64,000 nucleotides of DNA from CBDCWT01 sp965223305 (GTDB lineage: Bacteria; Planctomycetota; Planctomycetia; Pirellulales; Pirellulaceae): NCBI GenBank assembly GCA_965223305.1, contig CBDCWT010000079.1, positions 1 to 64,000 on the forward strand, given 5' to 3'. Under the pieces are notes generated by a model. It was not told the origin of the DNA and did not search any database. It worked only from the letters and a program-made list of their open reading frames with translations. The translations under genes and the position numbers were made by a program. Shown in pieces: positions 37,283 to 45,889 of the stretch (positions are counted from its first letter, which is position 1; the number at the start of each line of letters is the position of its first letter).

Positions 37283-38014
37283 AGAGCCCCGGAGCGCAAT
37301 GCGATCGGCGAGGCGTCTTCATCGGGAGAGCGAGATTCCGGGGCGCGAGGCTCCGGGAGGGCGAGGCTCCTGCCGAGCCGAGAGCGTTCGAGGAACCGCC
37401 GGCTAACGCCCAGCGGCTGATTCGGATTGTAGCCGAACTCGCCAGAGTTTGGCGGCCTGCCCACTGCCACAACCATGTCAGTCGTTCGGGAGGGCGAGGC
37501 TCCTGCCGAGCCGAGCGTGCAAGGAACCGTGGGCTAACGCTCAGCGGCTGATTCGGATTGTAGCCGAACTCGCCAGAGTTTGGCGGGCTGCCACTGCCAC
37601 TGCCACAAGCATGTTAGTCGATCGGGAGGGCGAGGCTCCTGCCGAGCCGTTTGCTCGTGTATTGGTTTCGTGGTGCTCTGCTTCTGGCGGACGGCACACG
37701 GAGTGTGCCTGCTACTTTGCGGACGGCACACGGAGTGTGCCTGCTACCTTTGCGGACGGCACATGGAGTGTGCCTGCTCCATTAATGCCGCGCTTCGCCC
37801 CGACGTCGTAAGTACAATTGAGGTAGAGGTCTTGGACGCTGGCAGGCGGCGCCAGGCTCACATTTTCGGTTCGGGGAACTTGGGTCCGGCCAGCGGAGTC
37901 TAAGGTGTTAAACCCGGATTCCGAGCGACCCGCGGCGGTGACGAGCTGAGCACTCCGGGTTCGACTCAACTTCTCATCCCACGCTGTGTTTTGATACGGC
38001 GACTGAGGCCAGGC
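37283..38014. repeat. 700-bp repeat-filled region (B, D, A, B, D, A, B, then C x3)
   Basis: The densest repeat array in the window: two successive D-A-B units (about 37393-37520 and 37530-37645) after an initial B, then three tandem C modules. Beyond about 37800 there is no recognisable module; this last 200 bases should contain the promoter of the surface-protein gene. No gene is supported. Confidence 0.82.
37687..37783 (+). repeat. Three tandem C modules (32-33 bp units)
   Basis: Units begin at 37687, 37719 and 37752, each starting GCGGACGGCAC and ending TGCTAC or TGCTCC. The third has one change in the stem (ACATGGAGTGTGCC). No spacers are unique, so this is not a CRISPR array. Confidence 0.85.
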
Positions 38015-41000
38015 ATGCTGAAGTGGATCGACAAACTCAAACCGCTTCGAACCAGCGGTCGACGCAACCGCCGGGCGGGCCACCGACGTACGCGCGGGAA
38101 GCGAGTGCTGGCGGCCGAACAGCTGGAACGTCGAGCACTGTTGGCCGTGGTGATCGATCTGGGCGAGATGGACCCGGCGGACGGCTTCGAGCTGAACAGT
38201 GCGGTCCCGCAAGATCGAGCGGGGCTTTCGGTCAGCGGCGCCGGAGACGTGAATGGCGACGGTTTCGACGATTTGTTGGTGGGAGCTCCGGTCGATGCCG
38301 GATTTCCGGCCGGCACAGGACAGGCATACCTGGTCCACGGCAGGCAAGACGGTTTTGGCGACGCGCTTAACTTGTTCGAGCTGACTGGTGATGGCGGAAC
38401 GACGATTTTTGGGACCAGTGCGGAAGACCACGCCGGCTTCTCGGTGAGCGGGGCGGGTGATCTCAATGGGGACGGATTTCATGACTACCTGATCGGAGCC
38501 CCGGCGGCGGACCGCGTTACCTCATCCGGACTGTTGGTAGGTGCAGGCCAGGCGTACGCGATTTTTGGCGGCACCGATCCCCCGCCTCAACTTGTCGCCG
38601 AACTCACCGGCGATAATGGATTTCAGTTAGTCGGGAACGCTCCTTTCGATCGGCTAGGGTTCTCGGTCGGCAGCGCGGGCGACGTCAACGGCGACGGCTA
38701 CGACGACTTGATCGTCGGTGCGCCCGCTGCCCCTGTGCAGTTTCCGTTTGTCGAGGGAACTGGACAGGCTTACCTGGTTTACGGGAGCGGGGATGAGTTC
38801 CCACCTTCATTGCTGGCATCTCTCTTAGCCGGCCCTGAAGGAGGCCAGATGATCGGCTTGAACTTAGGAGATCGGACGGGATACGCCGTCGCAGGCGTCG
38901 GAGATCTGAACGGAGACGGATTCGACGATCTAGTCATCGGCTCTCCCTACGCAGATCGACTCGAAGCGGGTAATCCGCTGTTTGGCAGTGGAGCAAGCTA
39001 TGTGGTTTTCGGGGGCTTTGACGCGCTTCCGGGGTTGGCCGATCTGGATGGTACGAACGGTTTTCGCCTCGAGGGACTTCGCCCGTTCGATCGGTCGGGA
39101 TTCGCCGTTAGCTCGGCCGGTGACGTTAATGGTGATGGGCTGGACGACCTGTTGATCGGCGCACCGGCTGACCTCGACGTGCCGGTCACCCCCGGCGAAG
39201 CCTACGTCGTCTTTGGCCGCGCCGAGGCGTATCCCGTCCAGATAAATCTAGGGTTGATCGACGGGAGCGATGGGTTCGTCATCCAGGGTATCGCCGGACT
39301 CGACCATGCAGGCTTCTCTGTCAGCTCGGCTGGAGATGTCAACAGCGACGGCCTGGATGACTTGATCATTGGTGCACCGTTTGCTGACAGGCAGCCGAGT
39401 GTCGGGAACCTGCTGTTTGGCAGCGGAGAGAGCTACGTCGTGTTTGGCCGGAGTAGTGATTTTCCTGACCGTCTGCTGCTAGGCACGTTGTCAGACAGCG
39501 ACGGTTTGTTGCTTCAAGGTGACGCGGCGTTCGACCACAGCGGTCTTTCGGTGAGCTCCGCCGGCGACATCAATGGCGACGGGTTCGATGACATGTTAAT
39601 CGGCGCGCCCTCGGACTTTCAGAATTCGTTTCGTCCTGGCCGGGCGTATGCGGTGTTCGGTCGTGACTTCACAGGCACGAACCCTTTGACCGGGGATGCT
39701 GAGGACAACACGCTGAGCGGGGACGCCACGGCGAATCACATTTTGGGCGGCGTGGGCGATGACCTCTTGCGCGGCGCTGGCGGCGAGGATGTGCTCCGTG
39801 GCGGGCAGGGCGACGACTTGCTGGAGATCACCGACCTCCTCTTTCAAAGGCTGGACGGAGGCCGGGGGAGCGACACGTTACGGCTGGCTGGGGAAGGGCT
39901 CCACCTCGATCTGACGACCATTCCGGACAATCGGCTGACAGAGATCGAAGCGATCGACATCTCCGGCTCGGGCGACAACCAGCTGACGATCGGAAATGTC
40001 CGCGAAGTGCTGAACATCTCCGAGACCTCGAACCGCTTGGTGGTCTACCGCGATGGCGGGGACATCGTCGACCGCGGCGACGGTTGGTCGGCTACGGGCA
40101 CTGAGACGATCGACGGTATTGACTTCCGTCGGTTCACGCTGGGTGCGGCCGAGCTGCTAGTGGAGAACCTACCTCCTGAGGTGGATCTCAACGGTGACGC
40201 GGTAGGTACCGGCTTCGCGGCCGCCTACGTCGAAGACGCTGAACCGGTGCCGATCGTGAGCCCGAATCTTGTGGTCTCGGATGATGACCCGATCGTTTCG
40301 GCTCGCGCCGTGTTGATAAATCGAGTGGAAGGCGACGCCGAGTCGCTGTTCTTGGTGACCGGATTCGGGATCTCAGCCTCCTACGACCCCGCCTCGGTCG
40401 CTTGGGAATTGACCGGTAGCGCCTCGGCGGCGGAGTATGCGGAGGTCTTGCAGAGCCTTAGCTACGAGAACGCATCCCAGAGTCCCGATGAGTCAAATCG
40501 GCTGGTCGAGATCTATGTCAGCGACGGGCTCGACGAGAGCCTGCCGGCGGTGGCCACGATTACAGTCACCGCTGTGAATGATGCACCGGTTCTCGATCCG
40601 CTCCCAGAGCCGCTGCTTTCCCCGATTGCGGAGGACCAACTCAACTCGGCTGGAGATGCAGTGGCCGACATTGTGATCGACGGTTCCGTTACGGACCCGG
40701 ATGGGGCGGCGGTGGAGGCGATCGCCGTGGTCGCCGCCGATGAAAGCCATGGTCGCTGGCAATACGCGCTGGCGGGCGGCGAGTGGATGGACTTGGATGG
40801 CCCAGTTGAATCCGCCGCTCGACTATTGAGTGCGCAAGATCGGATTCGTTTTCTCCCGATGGTCGACTTTCACGGGGCCGCGACGATTGGATTTCGCGCG
40901 TGGGACCAGAGCAGCGGGGCGGCAGGCGGGGTGGCCGACGTGAGCGTCAACGGAGGTACCACGGCTTTCAGTGCCGCTTTCGACACGGCGACGTTAACCG

Positions 41001-42223
41001 TCACGCCGGTTAACGATGCTCCTGTACTGGACGCAGACGCTGACCCCGTGCTGACACGAGTTTTTATCAACGAAGTCGATCCCGCTGGCGATCGAGTCTC
41101 GGCAATCGTGGTGGACGGATCGATTACCGATCCCGACGGTCCCGCGGTCGAAGCCATCGCGATCGTCGAGGTGGACACCAGCAATGGCCGCTGGGAATAC
41201 TCGCTGGACGGCGTGAGCTGGGACCCAATCAGCGGCTCGGACGAGGCGGCTCTTTTGTTGGGTCCGGATTCGTGGATTCGCTTCGTGCCGCAGGCCGACT
41301 ACGCCGGATCGGCGACCCTCACGTTCCGCGCGTGGGATCGCACGTCCGGCACCGAGGGCGGCTTTGCCGACACAACTGAGAACGGCACCACGACGGCGTT
41401 CAGTGCCGAGTTGGATACGATCCGCGTCGACGTACGTACGGATCGTCCTCCGACGCTCGACCCAGTGTTGCTACCGATCGTTCTGACTGCGGACACATTG
41501 TCCCACACGGTGATGCTGACCGGAATCTCGGACGGTGGAGACGGTCGCGAGGCGCTGCTGGTCTCGGCCACCAGTTCGCAGCCGGCGATTCTTCCCGATC
41601 CTGTGGTCTCCTACGTCTCGCCGGCAACAGCTGCCAGTTTGACCTTATCTCTGACCGGTTCCGGCAACGGCTGGTCGATCGTGACCGTTACGGTTGCTGA
41701 GGAGGATGGCGACCAGATTTCCGAGCAGTTTGCGGTCAGCGTCGGCGAGAACCCCCTCATCTGGCAGAACCCATTGGATCCCTTCGATGTTAACGGCGAC
41801 AAGTTCGTGGCGCCGGGCGACGTGCTGATTGTCGTGAATGAACTCAACAACCCTCGATACAGCGATCCTGTTGGTCGGTTGATCTTACCTCCACCAACCG
41901 GTGCACCCCCGCCGTTCCTCGACACCAACGGTGACGGTTTTGTGGCTCCGCGGGACGTGCTGCAGTTGATCAACTTCCTGAATCGCGATGCGGGTAGCGA
42001 AGGTGAGGGGTGGGCGGCGAGCCGCGTCGTAGACGAACTCACCAGAGGTAGCCGAACTCGCCGGAGTTCGGTTTGGTGGACTGCGGATTCGTCCGAATTC
42101 TGGCGAACTGGGCTACAGGAAGTCCTTAACGGCGTTGCCCCGCGCCCCCCTCGATGTTGCTCGCCCTCAACCCGGAGTCCAGATGGCCTCTGCGCGCTCT
42201 GCGGTCCACGACCATATCTTTGA
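38015..42223 (+). CDS. Giant surface protein: integrin-like beta-propeller, RTX-like, cadherin-like repeats and dockerin
   Basis: 1,402 residues from ATG 38015 (a TTG at 37991 is possible). A basic N-terminus leads to AAEQLERRALLAVV (about residues 33-46), a version of the LEPR-XLL element found on large exported planctomycete proteins. Seven FG-GAP repeats follow to about residue 530 (GDVNGDGFDDLLVGAP and variants), the number for one seven-bladed integrin-alpha-type propeller, each with a DxNxDGxDD calcium site. Next comes a short RTX-like stretch (GGVGDDLLRGAGGEDVLRGG), a cadherin-like part, two homologous repeats of about 145 residues (each with DPDG, GRW and FRAWD blocks) and two dockerin-type EF-hand repeats (DVNGDKFVAPGDVL, DTNGDGFVAPRDVL) near residue 1,270-1,345. 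The last 70 residues translate an A-A' repeat and look non-native. Probable role: calcium-dependent adhesion or scaffold binding at the cell surface. Confidence 0.85.
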   Translation: MLKWIDKLKPLRTSGRRNRRAGHRRTRGKRVLAAEQLERRALLAVVIDLGEMDPADGFELNSAVPQDRAGLSVSGAGDVNGDGFDDLLVGAPVDAGFPAGTGQAYLVHGRQDGFGDALNLFELTGDGGTTIFGTSAEDHAGFSVSGAGDLNGDGFHDYLIGAPAADRVTSSGLLVGAGQAYAIFGGTDPPPQLVAELTGDNGFQLVGNAPFDRLGFSVGSAGDVNGDGYDDLIVGAPAAPVQFPFVEGTGQAYLVYGSGDEFPPSLLASLLAGPEGGQMIGLNLGDRTGYAVAGVGDLNGDGFDDLVIGSPYADRLEAGNPLFGSGASYVVFGGFDALPGLADLDGTNGFRLEGLRPFDRSGFAVSSAGDVNGDGLDDLLIGAPADLDVPVTPGEAYVVFGRAEAYPVQINLGLIDGSDGFVIQGIAGLDHAGFSVSSAGDVNSDGLDDLIIGAPFADRQPSVGNLLFGSGESYVVFGRSSDFPDRLLLGTLSDSDGLLLQGDAAFDHSGLSVSSAGDINGDGFDDMLIGAPSDFQNSFRPGRAYAVFGRDFTGTNPLTGDAEDNTLSGDATANHILGGVGDDLLRGAGGEDVLRGGQGDDLLEITDLLFQRLDGGRGSDTLRLAGEGLHLDLTTIPDNRLTEIEAIDISGSGDNQLTIGNVREVLNISETSNRLVVYRDGGDIVDRGDGWSATGTETIDGIDFRRFTLGAAELLVENLPPEVDLNGDAVGTGFAAAYVEDAEPVPIVSPNLVVSDDDPIVSARAVLINRVEGDAESLFLVTGFGISASYDPASVAWELTGSASAAEYAEVLQSLSYENASQSPDESNRLVEIYVSDGLDESLPAVATITVTAVNDAPVLDPLPEPLLSPIAEDQLNSAGDAVADIVIDGSVTDPDGAAVEAIAVVAADESHGRWQYALAGGEWMDLDGPVESAARLLSAQDRIRFLPMVDFHGAATIGFRAWDQSSGAAGGVADVSVNGGTTAFSAAFDTATLTVTPVNDAPVLDADADPVLTRVFINEVDPAGDRVSAIVVDGSITDPDGPAVEAIAIVEVDTSNGRWEYSLDGVSWDPISGSDEAALLLGPDSWIRFVPQADYAGSATLTFRAWDRTSGTEGGFADTTENGTTTAFSAELDTIRVDVRTDRPPTLDPVLLPIVLTADTLSHTVMLTGISDGGDGREALLVSATSSQPAILPDPVVSYVSPATAASLTLSLTGSGNGWSIVTVTVAEEDGDQISEQFAVSVGENPLIWQNPLDPFDVNGDKFVAPGDVLIVVNELNNPRYSDPVGRLILPPPTGAPPPFLDTNGDGFVAPRDVLQLINFLNRDAGSEGEGWAASRVVDELTRGSRTRRSSVWWTADSSEFWRTGLQEVLNGVAPRPPRCCSPSTRSPDGLCALCGPRPYL
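42048..42116 (+). repeat. A-A' inverted repeat inside the 3' end of the surface-protein gene
   Basis: GTAGCCGAACTCGCCGGAG is paired with GAATTCTGGCGAACTGGGC as in the A-A' copies at 18475, 45569 and 48538, followed by the same tail (AAGTCCTTAACGGCGTTG). A second A-like fragment precedes it at about 42029. It is translated in frame as part of the protein. Confidence 0.85.
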
Positions 42224-42305
42224 GGAATTCGACGAATTCTCCCTTGAGTTGACGACTTTGGACGAGCTGCTAATCGCTATTCAGAAAAGCGGTGAATCAC
42301 TCTAA
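42183..42305 (+). pseudogene. Stranded former C-terminus of the surface protein
   Basis: In the +1 frame relative to the surface-protein gene, this segment encodes ASARSAVHDHIFEEFDEF and LELTTLDELLIAIQKSGESL, then TAA 42303-42305. It resembles the short acidic/hydrophobic tails after dockerin repeats in other planctomycete proteins. The repeat at 42029-42140 shifted the frame, so the gene now stops at 42223 within this region. Interpretation inferred. Confidence 0.55.
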
Positions 42306-42349
42306 ACTCCCGCCTCGCACGGACGCATCGAACTGCCGGAGGAACGAGG

Positions 42350-43348
42350 ATGTTTGCAGTGCTAGCGGAGGACTCGAGCGAGCTCGCGAGTCTAGGTTTG
42401 GACGATTTCTTGGAAACGGGCCGTCGCTACTTGGTCGACCACGCCCCTGACGTGGCGATCAGCGTGCTGGCGGCCGCCGCCATTTTCCTGGTGGGCAATT
42501 TTGTCGTCAAGTTCGCCACTAGGTTGCTCGTCAAGGCCCTCATTAAGGCCCGGTTCGACGAGACTCTGGCGCGGTTCCTGGGTCGCGTAGTACATGCCTT
42601 TATGTTCCTCTGGGTCACGCTGCTCGCCCTGGGCAAGTTGGGTATTGATACGACTTCGTTCACGGCAGTGGTTGCGGCTGCGGGGCTGGCGATCGGCTTG
42701 GCATTGCAGGGTTCGTTGTCTAACTTCGCGGCCGGAGTGATGATCATCCTGTTTCGACCATTCAAGGTCGGCGATTTCGTTGAGGCGGGCGGCGCCAAGG
42801 GGCTCATCGAAGAGATTCACATTTTCCACACGATGCTGCGAACACCGGACAACATTCAGCTCGTGGTTCCCAACGGCGCGATTACCGGTGGCAACATCTC
42901 GAACTATTCCGCTAAACCGACAAGACGGATCGATCTAGTCGTGGGCTGCGGCTATAGCGACGACTTGCAGGCGGTCAAGCAGTTTCTGGCCGAGCTGGTC
43001 AACAACGACATGCGCGTCTTGCGAGATCCTGAGCCGGTCGTGGCGGTTGGCGAGTTGGGCGACAACTGTGTGAACTTCATCGTGCGTCCTTGGGTCGCCA
43101 ACGCGGACTACTGGGCCGTGCGCTGGGATCTAACTGAGGCGATCAAGACAGGCTTCGACTTGCGGGGATTCCAGATTCCTTTCCCACAGCGCGACCTGCA
43201 TGTCTATCAGGGCGAACCGGCCGAGGTTGCGACGGATCTCTCGCGTGCGGCGAGTGCGTCGACGGAGTCGTCTGCTCCGGAAAACGCCCCGCCCACGTCC
43301 CGCGCCACACAAGTCGACGACTGGTTCAAACCGCGCCGCGTGGGCTAA
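42350..43348 (+). CDS. Small-conductance mechanosensitive channel (MscS family)
   Basis: 332 residues; ATG 42350 follows GGAGGAAC. Three membrane helices (about residues 35-57, 78-98, 105-130) with the pore-lining TM3 AAAGLAIGLALQGSLSNFAA, where glycine and alanine packing is typical of MscS. The beta domain follows (GDFVEAGGAKGLIEEIHIFH, VVPNGAITGGNISNYS). The last 60 residues are a polar, proline-rich extension. It opens on membrane tension to release solutes under hypo-osmotic shock. Its TAA stop (43346-43348) consists of the first bases of MITE-like copy 3. Confidence 0.93.
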   Translation: MFAVLAEDSSELASLGLDDFLETGRRYLVDHAPDVAISVLAAAAIFLVGNFVVKFATRLLVKALIKARFDETLARFLGRVVHAFMFLWVTLLALGKLGIDTTSFTAVVAAAGLAIGLALQGSLSNFAAGVMIILFRPFKVGDFVEAGGAKGLIEEIHIFHTMLRTPDNIQLVVPNGAITGGNISNYSAKPTRRIDLVVGCGYSDDLQAVKQFLAELVNNDMRVLRDPEPVVAVGELGDNCVNFIVRPWVANADYWAVRWDLTEAIKTGFDLRGFQIPFPQRDLHVYQGEPAEVATDLSRAASASTESSAPENAPPTSRATQVDDWFKPRRVG

Positions 43349-43525
43349 CCCGAATTATTCATGAGCGATCTGCTGCGAGGTCGTAAGTCCATCCTTGGCT
43401 TCGTCATGCTTCACAATTCTCCCTCGACGTATTGCTTCAATACGCCTGCGGAAGAATTGCTCGCCTTCCTTGCCACGAACGTACTTACAACCTCTCGCCA
43501 CGATCTTCATGAATAATCCGGGCTA
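43346..43525. mobile_element. 180-bp palindromic MITE-like element, copy 3
   Basis: Same length and ends as the other two copies (TAACCCGAATTATTCATGA to TCATGAATAATCCGGGCTA). The element starts on the stop codon of the channel gene. It lies between this gene and the convergent gene ending at 43571. Confidence 0.87.
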
Positions 43526-43570
43526 ACGGCTCTCGTTCCAGCAAAGGATGGCAGAACCCAAAGGGCCACT

Positions 43571-45541
43571 TCAGTCCTTGCGCATCTTCCTGTCTAGGCG
43601 GGCCAGGATGTCGCTCGGTATTTCCTCAAGCACGCAGATTTGCCAGCGGCCTTCTGTTCGCTTGAACCCGAGAATCACCTCGCGTACGAGGTCGTCTTTG
43701 TCGTACCGCACGTTGCCGATTGCCCAAGTGTCTTCGATGATGACTTCCTGAATGGCACATGGTGCGTACATTTCAGCGAGGCTGGCAAATTTGATGCCAT
43801 GCCTTTGCATGAACGACGAGACGCTGTAGAGGAATTTGAGGTCGGTTCGCTCGTCGGTTGAGTGGTCCTCTGCCGAACGGAACTCCGGCGACTGCGATTT
43901 CTGCAGTTCGTGGAACTCCTCAGTGATTTCGGGAGATTGATGAGCACCCAAGGCGATGTCTTGCAGGGCACTTTCGGTCAGATCTGAGGCGATCGCCCGC
44001 TGGCCCGCGGCCGTAAATCCGCTTAGCAGTACCTCGAGCTCGCCATCGTTCGCGGCCCGTGCAACGGCGGCGAACAACTGCTGGGGTGAATCGGCCAATA
44101 GCGGTCCGGCGGTTGCGGGGTCCGGAACCGAGCCAGTTAGATCGCCGGCCGCCGAACCAGCGAGAGCAGGTCGCGTGCTTTCCAAGACGCGGTGAGTTTT
44201 CGGATCGATCGCGTAAGCGACCTGGTGAGTGTCACAAAATTGGGGATAGTCGCTCCCCAATTCCTGTGCGAGATCTTCGATGCTGCTTGGCCACTCGCCG
44301 GTAGTTCCCTTGTACATTTCGATGGCGGCATTCAGCCTGGCCATGTTGTGGCGGCAGACTGCTTGGGCGGCCGAAGGCTGAGATGCTTGTTGAGGCAGTC
44401 GGAGTGCCGGCGTCGCCTGAAACTGTGCCGCCAACTGGTTTGCTTGACCCCTTGCCAAATCGACCAGTGGCGCGCCGGGGATCGCGGCCGAGACGACGAG
44501 CGTTGTCCCCGACGAGGAGAACTCCAGACTTTCCAGCAGCTGCGTCGCCTCGGCTGATTGTTGCTTTGCCATCTCGAGCAGTGGCTGCATGCGCTGCTGG
44601 AGAGCCTTGATGTCGTCCTTGCTTTTCATCACCAGGTTCGCAATCAGGCGAATATCGGCGTCGAAGTCAGCAGACACAACGACCGCTTCAGGTAGAGAAA
44701 AACCGAGGAGCGGTTGGATCTGTTCCACCGACTCCGCGGCACCGGCAGCGACCACGGCGAGTGACTGTGAAAAGTCGGCTTGCTGCAACGTGCTGCTCAT
44801 CAGGTCAGACAGTACGGGAGACGCTTGGCGCTGCAGCACTTCCTTCAACCCAAGCACGTTACCGACGGCGATCGTGCGCGCATCGATCTGGCAAAAGGCG
44901 TTGTCTCCATACGACACGACTTTTCTACCGTCGCTCAGTTCTTCCACGTGTGGCTCTTCTGCGAACTTGGCCAGATCGAGTTGTTCGAGTAACACATCTC
45001 GATTGCATCGAATCACTCCGGAGGCGATGACATCCTCAGAGTTCGGCGAAGAATCGCGGGCGGCGACTCCGACCAAGACAGTCTCTACGGCTCCTTCGAG
45101 TTCTTTCAGCTGCGGTGTGGGTCCCCCGGGGAGGTGACTGTTGGCGAACGACCCGGCCAGCTGTTTCAAGTCGGACAGCAGTTCGCTCTGCTCCATCTGA
45201 CTGACGTTGGCGTGGATGATCAACAGCGGATGGTCCGGCAGGAACTGCAGATCTCGGCTGTCGAGGAGGCTAGACGCACTCCACCACCACCAGGCTGCGG
45301 CGCCAGCGACCGCGACGAGTGCCAGCAGTGGGAACTTCCGTCCGGCTCTTGCCGGCGGTGTCTCGACGGGTTGTGGTGCCGGTTCGAGCTGCGGCGGCTG
45401 TTGCTCCTGTTGCTCCGGCTGTGGGTTCTGGGGCTTGCCTTCTGGTGGGCCAAGTTCGGAGTATAGGGACAGTGCCATTTGCAGTGGTTCCTCAGCTGCC
45501 AGAGTGTCCTGCGATGCCCGTACCAAGGATAGCTCGCTCAC
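43571..45541 (-). CDS. Membrane-anchored protein with pseudopilin-like segment, unknown function
   Basis: 656 residues starting at GTG 45541. A proline/glutamine-rich cytoplasmic part (residues 30-65, QPEQQEQQPPQLEPAPQPVE) precedes one membrane helix (about 70-88, PLLALVAVAGAAAWWWW). The external part contains an alpha/beta region to about residue 380, then CRHNMARLNAAIEMYKGTTG followed by EWPSSIEDLAQELG and a second cysteine (YPQFCDTH), which resembles the C-terminal globular part of type II secretion pseudopilins with their conserved C...C pair. A further domain ends at KMRKD. No family was named with confidence; a role in protein quality or substrate delivery at the membrane would be speculation. 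Confidence 0.7.
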   Translation of the reverse strand: MSELSLVRASQDTLAAEEPLQMALSLYSELGPPEGKPQNPQPEQQEQQPPQLEPAPQPVETPPARAGRKFPLLALVAVAGAAAWWWWSASSLLDSRDLQFLPDHPLLIIHANVSQMEQSELLSDLKQLAGSFANSHLPGGPTPQLKELEGAVETVLVGVAARDSSPNSEDVIASGVIRCNRDVLLEQLDLAKFAEEPHVEELSDGRKVVSYGDNAFCQIDARTIAVGNVLGLKEVLQRQASPVLSDLMSSTLQQADFSQSLAVVAAGAAESVEQIQPLLGFSLPEAVVVSADFDADIRLIANLVMKSKDDIKALQQRMQPLLEMAKQQSAEATQLLESLEFSSSGTTLVVSAAIPGAPLVDLARGQANQLAAQFQATPALRLPQQASQPSAAQAVCRHNMARLNAAIEMYKGTTGEWPSSIEDLAQELGSDYPQFCDTHQVAYAIDPKTHRVLESTRPALAGSAAGDLTGSVPDPATAGPLLADSPQQLFAAVARAANDGELEVLLSGFTAAGQRAIASDLTESALQDIALGAHQSPEITEEFHELQKSQSPEFRSAEDHSTDERTDLKFLYSVSSFMQRHGIKFASLAEMYAPCAIQEVIIEDTWAIGNVRYDKDDLVREVILGFKRTEGRWQICVLEEIPSDILARLDRKMRKD

Positions 45542-45889
45542 AACTTCTCACGACGGGAAGGATTTCTTGTAGCCGAATTCGCCAGAATTTGGACGAATCG
45601 GCAGTCCGCCAAACTCTGGCGAGTTCGGCTACTTCTGGCGAGTTGGGCTGCGATCGGATTGCGGCGGAACGTCGGGGAAAAGTCCTTAACGGCGTCGGGA
45701 GTGGGGGCGGCGAACCGTCGTCATTTGACGTTTGCGTCATTTAACGGTGGATCGGATCCAGACGGTTGTTCTGTCACCACGTTGCCGAGATGCGTCCGCG
45801 GTGCGACACTGTTCATACAGCACCGTGTTTGTAGCTGAATGGCGGGCCGAGGGACCTCGTTCCTCTGAGCAAGCGGCTGCAGGCTTCAC
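45542..45889. repeat. Intergenic region with reverse A-A' repeat
   Basis: An A-A' inverted repeat in reverse orientation lies at 45569-45632 (arms TAGCCGAATTCGCCAGAATT and AAACTCTGGCGAGTTCGGCT), followed by a partial A. The rest of the divergent gap, to 45889, shows no known module or gene and should hold the promoters of both flanking genes. Confidence 0.75.

Noticed and set aside
37687..37783. Short regularly spaced repeats resembling a CRISPR array
   Set aside because: The units are directly tandem with no unique spacers, and no cas gene is near.
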